Below, piece by piece: positions 48,001-60,000 of a stretch of 64,000 nt of DNA (its first letter is position 1; each line of letters starts with the position of its first letter). Below the pieces are notes generated by a model that saw only the letters and a list, made by a program, of their open reading frames with translations, was not told the DNA's origin and made no database searches. A program made the position numbers and the translations under genes. Source of the stretch: Marthasterias glacialis (taxonomy: Eukaryota; Echinodermata; Asteroidea; Forcipulatida; Asteriidae); assembly GCA_911728455.2 (NCBI GenBank), contig OU452222.1:5895108-5959107 (forward strand). The letters run 5' to 3'.

Positions 48001-51000
48001 GGTGTCTGATAATAATGACGATGATGGTAGGACAGGTGTTGCTTTCCTATGTAGGAGGTGATTGATAACTTGGTAGAGCGCTTTTTGGTCACCATCACAG
48101 TTGCAAATTTTATCAGAATAATAGGCGGTCTTGTAGCTATCAAATTTAGCTTTAACTAGCGCTCGCTGAGTAATTTGACTGAAATCGCTCATTTCATCGT
48201 TCAAAGGCATTTCCTACGATGGAACCAATAATTCTCACAAGAACTTGAGTCTTTGCAGGACACTATATGAAAGGCACATAAATCCCCAAACTAAACAATT
48301 CAATGCATTTTCAATAAGCTTCTAGTACTTGTTCTGGTTGTGTGCAGGGGTGAGAGTGGATGAAAATGATTAATCTACGAAACACCGGTGGAGGATTTGG
48401 TGACTACCAACCCCACCATAACCCATATCAATGGCAGCATTCTGTGCTTAAATGTAGATGGGGCAAGAACCTTGGTGTAGTCAAAATACAGTACATGTAC
48501 CGTGTTAAGGCTTTACAAGGGCCTGGATGTTTGTAAATGACGTTTAAAAAAATTACAATAAATAATAAAAACCTTTTTCATTTTAAATTCCTGTGGTTTA
48601 TCATGGAAATTTGTCACACCTGGGGAGCATGTCAAAAGTCTGAACGTCCTGATTGGACTGGTGGTGCATGCCTCCTGGCATTTCTTGACAGTTAAATTGG
48701 ACCACGAGATTGTTCCCTCCACAGGTGTTGCAACCAAGTATAACTTCCTCAGATCAAGTCAAGTCACAAGTCATTTTTGTCCAAGTCGAGTCAACTGACA
48801 AGTCACCAAAAATAAGCAACTCAAGTCAGAATTGAGTCCACGACACCTACTCGAGTCAACAACATATTACTGGCTAGATTCCCCTACCTGCAGCTTCCTG
48901 CAGACTCAGAGAGAACTTAACGGTGTGCAGCGCTTACCAAAGAGCGTTATTGAAAAACATGCTAGGCAAAACATTATCATACCATACGAGGCAGTGTTGT
49001 TATATTGATACTCTCACATACTGCAATTGTAGATGGTTAATTAACTTCTATAACCCTCATGCAGTGTACACTCCATTTACTTTTGACACTACAGAAGTTG
49101 AAAGATGTTATTTACTACCCTCTTTATAATAAACACATTTTACAAAAGAGTAAGAAACTGTAAAGTACACGTATAAAAACACTTGATATAATTTTTATTT
49201 TTAAGTCCAGACATGATACAAGCTAAATCATTGACCATGTGAACAAAATTACCTAAAAGAATAATACACTATGTTAAAAACTACACAAAAATGACCTTCA
49301 CAAGGAAAAAGGACAAAAGGCATCGTGTTTGTTTTGTTTATCACGTAATAAACCACAAGGGAAACTGACTGGGTAATTATCAATCAATTATTTATAATCG
49401 CCAAATTATTTATAATCCTTGTGGTTTATTTCTTAACATTTTAAAGAAGAAGTGGCACCCCCTTAAGGTGCTCACCTTACAATGCTGCTTCCTACGTTGT
49501 GTTGTAAACTGGGCTCCCCTTAACAAACATATTGACAAATAAGGGAGACTGTCAACAAAGAGCTAGTTAGCTCAGGTGGTATCGACTTGTAAACCCTGAT
49601 GTCACAGGTTCAAATCTCGCTCTAGTCAATTTTTCTTCGTTCTCCCCAAAATTGGTTTATTCTGTTTGGTAAATTGTACGGCAAAATTGCAACTAAATCA
49701 ACCATTACTGTATATTTAATGAGCCTCAATCTTGAAGTACCTCATTCTATTGACCAATCCATTTTAGTTCAATTTCATATGTCATGTACCAGTGTTTTAG
49801 CCAACACTGGGATGCTTTTAGACATTTATAGTTATCTATTACATATTTATTATTTCATATTTATCAACGTCACAAACTTTATACATATTTCATTTTCCTG
49901 TTGGGATAGAAAGTTAATTCCCATACATGGTGCCTTTAAAAATTATAATAGACCGATCCATTAAGGCCCGCCCCCAAAACATCTTGACCAATCACAGCAT
50001 TGGCTTCACCACCACAGTACATGTGGGCAGCACAATGTGTCTCTTCTTTAATGCCACACTGCAGGACATGAACATGCATGCTACACATATACATGCTTGT
50101 TTACACTTTCCAATATGATTTTATTGTGTCAGACTTTTGGTGGCACAGCCAAGGCTGTGATTGGTCAACAGGTAAAGGGGCAGAGCTTAATAGATCGGTC
50201 TGTTGTTTGGTATTTGGGCATGAAGGAAATGTAAATCAATGTGAAATTACTGGAACTTAAACTAGAGAATGTGATAAGCGATGAGGGAGATAGATGTTGT
50301 GGGCCAAGTGGTCTAGTGCACTGAATTTAAGCTCTGGTCTTGTCAAAAGAGTGGGTTCATCAGGTTCCAGTTGAGGCACTTAATGTTTCAACCTTGGGAT
50401 TAGCCCAGGTAGGACGTTAGTCTCCGTTGTACTACACTAACGTCCTGGGTATAAAGGTCTCGCTACATAGCGAAACAATTTATAACTAACTTATTTCATT
50501 GTTTTACCTGATTAAATTAGCTGAAACTTCGTCCTAGTGTTCTATGGGTCCTATATTTGCAGACTGGCGGGTTCAAAAGTCTTTAAGATGCATTGAGCAC
50601 ACATTATTGACAAAAATAAACTGAAAATCAGAGCAAAATCAGAAATCGACTCGGCCCGTTTAGGTAGTCTCCGAGTGATACGCACAAGGCACATGTGCTG
50701 AGGACGTAGCAATGCCGGGAGAGGGAGCGGTCTACGGTGTGACGATTCGGTTGATCTGCGCGATTGACCGATTGCGCTGCGCTATTGTTTGATCGCGCAA
50801 ACATATTCATTGCGCGATCGATCGATAAGTGCGCGATAGATCGATAATGTGCGCGAACAGTAGATCGACCAATAGCGCAGCGCAATCGGTCGATCGCGCA
50901 CAACAAATACATTATATGCATGTACAATGTAAAGCCGCGCCCACATACCGTAATGCGCCTGCGTGTAAATCTACTTGTTGCTAATGCTATGCAGTTTGAG

Positions 51001-54000
51001 CAAGCGCATTGAATATACCTCATTCAGCGAGTATAACATGTCGCGGACGATTTGTACACGTTGGCGTTTTATTTTACGTTTGATTTTCACCATTTGTGAA
51101 ACCATGCACTTCAAAAATATTCAAGGAGTAGCTTAGAACATCAGGAATACATGGACGAATTTTCAGCTTCCAAAATCAGGTGAAAATAGGGGAAATCAAC
51201 TCATGTAATTTCAGTCGCATTGGAAAGAAGCTTTATACCCAGGACGTCAGTGGTAGTACAACGGAGACTGACATCCTACCTGGGTTACCTTGGGATGGGA
51301 CATGAAGACCAAGGTGGTCCTACTGGTTGTGTAATGCATCACTTTGTAATTCCTTACAACAGACCTAATACTTCATTCTTGTATGGGCAAGGCAGTTATT
51401 TCTTAATAAAGGGCACCTCTGTGAGGGGAATTTCAATTTCCACTGGAACATTTCAAAGGGTACCAGGGTGTACACGCTAGTGTACACCACCCTGCCATTG
51501 CTTGGATGCTGTCAGTGAAAGGTTTCAACAAAAAAGAAACGGAAAAATCGTTGCCTTTTTAACTTAAGTGAAATAGGTGTCTTGCTCAACGATTTACACA
51601 GTTTCCCTGACTGGACAGCATGATGTAATGATGTGAAACACTGACCATAAATATTTGGAACTGAACAGAAACTGAATCCTGAAAACAGCGCAGACAATAG
51701 GTGAGTTTTAAGTATGATAGACACAGAACCTGTACGGTTGCAGGTTTAATGCGTTAAATCAGCAAGGTTTTTCTACACTGTTATGTCATGCTGTCCTGTC
51801 AGGGAAATTGTGTAATAGTCGTTGAGGAAGACACTTAGTTTACATAAAAAGTAAAACAGACAACATTTGTTCCATGTCTTTGTGTATAAAACCTTGCGCT
51901 GCCAGCGTCCCAGCGATCAGTCTGTAAATCAGGGGCATGGAGGCAATTGCCTCTGTGTTATCAGCCCTGCTTACAAGGTGTTAATATAAATAGTCTCATA
52001 TAATTCAGTCATAAATGGGCATTCCTGTAGTAACATAAATGAGCGCTTTGAGACGCCTGTCAGTTGCATTAATGTGCTATTATTATTACTACATAAGTAC
52101 TGTTTATTTGATGTTTCTGTGTGCTGATGATTTGTTCTCCACTGTATTAAGGACTAACCTTTACTTCTAATTTTCATCTCAGAGGTTTTGAGCGATTGTC
52201 TACCTAAAATACCATACCACTTAATTCCTTGGGTATTGTCACTGGCTTCATTGAAGTAAACACCATTCAAATTTGAGTGGTAGCAGCTATAGTACCACCA
52301 GGCTGCATGGTAACTCTGGGCACAGCTGTCGCTGGTCTTAAAGGTCTGGTTATTGTGGTATCCAAGGGAATCTCCTGAAAGATAACACACACAAGTCATA
52401 ATAGTATCAAGTTCTAAGGTGATTGGGGGTGGGGGAAGTGTAAGGGACCTTGTTAAAATTAGTCCAGGAAAACCAGTGGATAAAAACAGTCCAAGACAAG
52501 TTTTATAACCCACTGTTGATTGACCTTGTTTGCAACTGTGTTATTGGAGAAACCATGGGAGAAGTTAGCAGCGTCTGACTTCCTCCTGAGATCAATTGCT
52601 TACAAGCCCCAGAGACTTAGATTACTGTCTACTGGAAAACAAGCAGGGGGGGGGGTCTCCACAGGGTTGATTTGTAGATACACCACACACCAATGACCTC
52701 CAAACCTCCCAGCTCACTCCAGATAGCAAGTTTGTTTATACTACAATTAATCTGCCAGTCAAACTACAGAGTGCTCAGCGGGATGCATCGGAGAACTGCA
52801 TTCCATTCAGCAAGAAAAATGTCTACCATGGAAAAAGAATCCGATGGTGATCCAACAAAAATTCCACATTAGATGAACTTATTTGTCCTGAAATAATTTT
52901 GACAAGACCCCTAACTTTTAAAATGAATTCGGTTTTCGGAATTCGGAATTCAGGTACTTCAATAGGAAAATATGGTGATATCTTTGCACCATTGCTGGGA
53001 ACAAAATGGAACAGATGGAGTGGGGAATATTGGTAGGAGGAGTGAAGTGACATTTTCACAATAATAATAATAATAATGGATTTATAGAGTGCCTTTTGCA
53101 AGTCTCAAAGCGCTTTACGGTATAACCATTTGTAATAAGGAAGAAAATACAAAATTTTAAATTACACAACAAATTTACATGAATTGGGCAAATTTAAAGC
53201 AAAAAGCAACAGATAATATCCACACTAAAAGACCAAGCCTAGACTAAAGTAAATAAATAAAGATACAGGAAAAACAATGACCAAAAAGTGATCAAACAAG
53301 ACTTTGGGATAAAACGGGATAGAAGAGGGGAGAGGTTACCAGCCTTTCACTCTTAGCCAAATCCTCAGCATCTGACTTTTACAGTAAAAAAGAGCAAGAA
53401 GAGTAATTGAAAAAAACATAACCTGTTAAGTAGATTAGCCAATTATAAACAAATGACTTAAAAATATCTAAGGATTCTTCATGATGGATGTTCACAGGGA
53501 GACTGTTCCAAAGTTGTGCTGCAGATTGACAATACGATCTGTCACCGTAGAATTTTGTGGAGGATCGTGCACTAATTAAGTTTTGTTCCTTTACTGGATG
53601 GACTGCACTCTATAATTATGCCTCAAATTATATGTTGTCCTTCCTTGGTCAGCACTACATCAATATGTCCGCTTACTGAAATGATGTGGTCATAGTGACA
53701 ATAATAAAACCATGCATCCTAAAGCTAACCAATAGACCTGGGTTCGTAATTAAATTAAATCCAATATCCATAACAAATAAATTTTAACTGGTTGGTTACC
53801 GTTAAAGTTTTTAACAGAATATTCACATAATTTCTTACCTGCAGTTCCTGAGTAATGTTCCGCAGTAAGCCTGTAGTTGTCGCTCACATTGGCGATGCTG
53901 AACGATGCATAGACAGCGTATGCAGTAACGTTCTCAAAGTTTGAGAGATCAACGCGAAGTTCATACTCGCCCTGAGCAGTCAGACGGTGCAAGTTGTCGT

Positions 54001-57000
54001 TACCGAGCCAAAACTCTCCCTCTAGATCTCCAAAGCCCTGGCTGTAGTTAGCAAAGTCCAAATAGAAATCAACACTGCCATCCTTGCGTCGCTGAAACAC
54101 CTATTAAATAAGCATAATTTTGTTATGAATATTGCTGTTAGTTTATGTAAAAAAAACTACTTCAAAGAAATATTAGTCAGAAAGAAGTCCAACTTACTGT
54201 CCATCCCCCGCCGTCTGTCTCCATGTCACAATACACCTGGAAAGCCTCACCGGTGTCTTGAGGTTGAACCATGTACACTCCACTCTCCCTTACACCCTTC
54301 AACAGAGCCTCTGAACAATCCTTGGGGTACACTGAAATAACATGCAAAACCTGAAAACTATAATTTTGTACAACAACAACACTACAAGCTTATTACATTA
54401 AAAACTAGGGTGAGAACATTTTGGGATGAACAAAGAACAGTTGAGTAGAATGTGATTTGAACCTGCGTCGTCCAGTTTAACGTACCGATGCTCTACTAAC
54501 TGAGCTATCTAACCCTAATGTTGGCAGTCTCCCTATCTTTGTAAACAAATTGAATAGAATAAGGCCATTATTACATATTTATATGATTACAGCATTTAAG
54601 AATCATTAGTTCTAAAGTTTAAGGACTAACACAACAATGATAAGATTTTATTGGAGTGATTAAAAAAGACTTTGTGTGTTAAGTAAACAGACCAAAATAC
54701 TAGTTCACAGAGGGCCAAACTTGACGTATCATAGTGTCAACACCAATACAATTGCTGGCAACTTTTAAGATACCTAATGGAAAAAACTTTTATTCTCAAG
54801 TTCTTGGGGTGCCAACATTTTTTAATAAAAACCCCCTTTTTGTTGTTGATTTGGTAATGCCATTAACTCTACACCCACCAAATTTCTTTTTACATTACAC
54901 TTTACACTAGCAAAAACAATAATTAATCAATAAAAGTTACGACACACAAAATACAGCTACGACTTGCAGATTAAAATATAGAAATAAAAAAATGATGAAA
55001 AACAAATCAACAACCAAACCAGTGAGTGGCAAGGAGAAACAGGTAAATAAGTGATTAACCCTGGAAGGGACAAGAATGGAAGAGTCCCAGTGACAACTGG
55101 TTAAAACAGAAACAGAAAATTTGACAAGTATCTGAGTTAAAAAAATATATATATACATGTACAGTTTTTTATTTTGTAAAGGTTGAAGTAATTTTTCTTA
55201 CCTTGTAGTAGAAATTTAGCTATGGAAGTAACTGCTGCTGTCAGCATTTTTAATTGTTGTTTTATGTCCATAAGCTCAGAGGAGACTTTTTCTTGCAGGT
55301 CTTCTACTTGACGTCTGGTGTTTTCTTGTTCAGAAGAAACGATGTCTTCGAGAATCGAAGAGTTGCAGCCGGCCCCAGAGTTCATGGGAACAGCGCGCGC
55401 GCAGATGGGCGGATTGATGGTGATATGTGGCTGGCACACGCATCCTGAAGAATCGCCTGTCGTATAAGAGCTGATGCTACGCTCAGTTTGAGATTCCACA
55501 TGCATGAAAAAGCCTGCTAGACCTATGCACAGAATGGTGGTAAAATATGTCTGCCTCATGTTGGTACAACTTTGTGGCCACTGATTTTGCAGTAATTTTC
55601 AGAGGAACAGAAAGCTTTAACTGCTGTGTGTAGAGTATCACAAACAACAATGATGCAGCTTGGAATATTTTCTTTTTGACAGGCTACAAAACATGTAAAC
55701 TTTGTACAAATCCCAGATCAGTATTCTCATGGTAAAACCTAATTTTCAAGGCTTTAAATTGAACTTCCTGACACAATTTCTTACCAGGATTTCCTCTTTC
55801 AGAAATTTTAAGTCGTAAACGGACATGATTCAGGAAGTTAAATGCATGTTGTTAAAAGGTACTGGAAGCTAACAGTTACCATGAAGACATTACCCACATC
55901 CACAGAAGATCAAATGTTACAGCCAGATACAGCTGACTGTAGGGGATTCCAGAATAATGGTAGTTAGCGCCACATCAAAAGATAATCCTGGACCTCAGTA
56001 AATGCAATAATTTTCACTCTGAATCAAAACAATATCTTTGATTTGTGTGGGTTTTTTTATATTTGCTTTTATTAAACTAATAAAAAATCTTGTTGATATG
56101 GCCAATAAAAACTTTGAGTTGGTCATTTTAACAATGTATAGTATTGATGTGCATGTTTAGTGACAAAACGGGCGTCATAATTTGTGGCTTACTTTGGTAG
56201 CTTTTAAGAGCAACATCAGATTTTATACAATAGACTAAGTTTTCGCGAGAATCTTGACATAGCAGCTGCATTGTGTATTGTGGCAATTGTTTTTTGTGCT
56301 GTTTTAATAAATTTCATCCATTGAATATGGTTTAAATAAATAAAGGCTTGATTTACAAATTGTACATTGTAAACAATTTTGGGAATCTTGGAATTGTATA
56401 TATTTTTTAAAGGTGACCTTAATTTCTGCTTCACTTTTGAAACCTTCAAGCCCATGCAATCAAAGGCAATTGTCATGATCCTTGATGTACAGACATTCAA
56501 ACTCATTCAAGCTCCTACATTTAGTAGTACGGTACCCAAACCGGGCAATGACGTTGGACGTCATTGTCCCGGCAACTCCGTATGCAACGTCTTACAAAAT
56601 CCATGCGACACAAGGTCTGTTTTTCGCGCTAAGTAATGAAGCACTTATCCCAATTTAAAGTAATGACCTAACTTCGGTTTGTTAGTGCAGTCAAACATGG
56701 TTTGTGTAACACAGTCAGTGTCATTTCACAATTTGACACTTTGAACCCAGAGTTCGAGGCTGAGCAATATTTCTTCATTTTTCTCAGAAGTTTTCCAGAT
56801 TTTATTATAATTTTGTTTATTACATTGTAAGTTTCCCATGTAATCATTCCACTAATATGTATTGGGGGTGGAAAAAGGTGATATAACAAAATTAAAAATC
56901 ACACAAAATTGCACCTGTGTTAATCTGCCACAGCCGATGGCTCAGAGGTGCACAGAAGCTTGATGATGACCTTTTCGTTGTGAGACTTACACCGTCTATA

Positions 57001-60000
57001 CGATAGGCGATGTTACCATTAATTATTATACAAATACTGAATAATTATGATTGCAATGGTGAGAATGTTTTCATTAGTTGAAAGATGGAATGTATCATTT
57101 AATGAGGTGAAGCTGAGTTGAATGGAACATTGCATCTTTTAACATAACATTAATTTTTTGTTTCATACAACATCCAAGGAGATCTTTGTCATTTGATTAG
57201 AGGATAAAACTATAAAAAATAAACAAAAATTGTAAGAATAATCATCGATTTTTTTATGGCATCGACTATGACGGTGTTTTATACTGCTGTGTATAATGCA
57301 TGGTGTGGTCTAGCTAGCGTACAATAGTAAAAAAACATGGAACAAAAATGCATGGTTTATGACGTGTAACAATTTGGTTAACGAATGCCATTTGACCAAC
57401 AATCCTGAAATCAAATGACAATGATCTACTTGGGTGTTATATTCTAACAAACCACATGTCATTTATTTATTAATTCTGGTTGTGAAGCCAAGGATTCTCA
57501 GTAAAGCAAACTTAATCACTACTTGTATCCTGTTGGTAAGTGTGACATAATTCCACTGTAAGCCACGCCCACTTTACTCAAACTGGCTCCATGGATTGCA
57601 AGCAGTGCATAGGAACTGCATTGAACTAGTTTTTGTATGAGGATTTATGTATCAAAGTAAAGTTTAATAATTGGAATTGGCTTGTGACATATGTTCTTCA
57701 AAGACTTTTAAGTTTGTGTCAAAAGAAACGCCTTTGAACAATTGGTATGTGTGATTTTTGGTAAAATTATCACAAACGTAAGCCAGCTTTGGAACCAGCA
57801 ATCTTTGGATATTCAAAGTTGTTGAAAAACTTTGATTGATTTTTAATCAACAGGGTGCACTTCGGACGAAATAATTTTGCAGGATGCTTACTACCATTAC
57901 TATCTTTATAACAAGTAGTCTTTCAGATATATATTACACTATAAAGAGTATGCACAGCCGTTTTTGTACAGTAAACTTACGACCATTTTGACCTCATTGA
58001 GGGCGCTGTTGTACATATCTCTATGGGACCCATTTCATCAGACGCATAAGGTCTATTTCTATTTGGGGTCATTACCAAAGTATGCTATGTTTTATGATTA
58101 TTAATTTCTTTTAAATAATGATGTTTCTTGCGGGATAAGATCAGCTGGGAGAAAACTTAAGATATCTGTTCTAGAATACTGAAGGTCATTGGTTCAAATT
58201 GCACCGGAGGTAACTATTGATCCAAGTGCTGAAATCAATTAAAATTTTTACACGAGTCAAGTCAAGTCGCCACTCACAAAAATAAGGGACTCAAGTCCTG
58301 AAACAAAGAAACATGAGCATATTACACCTGTGCTAATGCAATTGCATTGGCTACCTGTGAGATACAGAATCATCTTCAAGGTCAGTCTGCTTGTTTTCAA
58401 ATGTCAGCATGGCCAAGCACCAGACTACCTTTGAGAACTGCTCCTTACTTGCAAACCAGTTAGGACCACAAGGTTGTCTGTGAATGGATCCAGGTTGATG
58501 TGCCCACAGACTAAGTTGGCCTCTGCTGGAGACAGAATGTTTTTAGCTGTTGGCCCACTGCACAGGAACCAGCTGAACATCAACCTCAGGGAAGCTCAGA
58601 CTCTTAGCGCATTAAAATCTGGCCTAAAAACATATTGGTTTTGAAAAAGTATTTGGTGCTGTGTAAGCTCTCTTTGCTTAAGCAATTTTTTATAATCCTG
58701 ATTGATTCATAATTGTTTTTAGTTGGGTTGGGTTGCTTTGTACTGTTTTGATGAATGTTTTTGATTAACCTATTGATTAATATTGTTTTCTTAATTGCCC
58801 TTCCCTTTTTAGGCTGATTTGTTTTTAGACACCTCTGTGTGACTTTTTGGTCAAGTTTGGGAGGGGAGGCAGCTGTTTTCTTTTATCTTGGTTTTAGAAT
58901 GCTTATCCTGTTTCGGTGGGGCTGGGGTGGGGTTGTATATCTGTTTATTCTTGGTATATTTTTAATTACATACAACTGTTTTATTATTATTTTTCTAATG
59001 CAGGATTTGATTTTATTCTTTTTGTACTATCAACCTAGTTTTAAAAACGTTAGTTAGCATTCTGTATACATACATATTTTAAGGAATTTGGATTGATTGA
59101 TTTTTTTATATTGTTTATTTATTGCATCTGGTTTTCTACTACGATATTTTTAAGTGTGGCATTTTGGCCAGGCTGGGGAGGATGTTATCGTTTTCTTTTG
59201 TCCGGGGGTGTCTGCAAGTGTCTGATTGATTATCTTGATTTTAGAATGTATTTTTACTTAATTTCATCCTGTATTCTGAGTTTATTTGTAATTTTCATTG
59301 TATATGGTTTAGATTGCCATTTTTTTTTTGGAGAATTTTAAATAGTTTAAATAATTTCTTTAATCTTTTACATACCCCTATTTTATTTATATACCCCGGT
59401 TGAATGTAAAGCGCCAGGGAGAACTTTTGTAAAAATGGATTCGGCGCTATATAAATTTCCATTATTATTATTGTTATTATTATTTAATTTTTATTATTAA
59501 GTCTGAGACACCGACTTGCGTCAAAATTAGGTTTTATTTTGGTATTACAAAATGGCTGCTTGTAAAATTGTCTGCATAATAGGCAAGTATAACGATCGAT
59601 TTCAACCAATCTGACAATTGTAACTCCCCAGTAGCCTGTGTTCTTTTTCACAAGACTCTGAAAGCATCGAGTGCTTATCATGCATCACCGAAACTTATAT
59701 TCTTTATCCCCACAATGATTTCATCTATTAAAACATTACTCAAAATACTAAAAGAAAACATACTTTTGTGTAAGTGGTGAGATGAAACAGGAGACTTGGA
59801 AAAACAGAGTAAAAAACCCGGACAATATTAATAACAGGCCCGTTTATCTTTTCACCAGTGATCACACAACCAGCTGTGAGTGATTGCTTAAGGTTGAACG
59901 CTCTCACAGAACATTCTAAATGGAACAATCTTAGAGGAAGGCTTGTTTGACACAGCTGCTCTCAGTCTCCAGTAAACCACAGGCACGTCTTAACAAGATG

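Noticed and set aside
50628..51023. 131-codon minus-strand frame
   Set aside because: It follows the stop-poor CpG-rich inverted repeat; no family similarity.
58839..59341. Hydrophobic small frames resembling membrane proteins
   Set aside because: T-rich 3' UTR of a decayed LINE gives Phe/Leu/Ile-rich chance frames.
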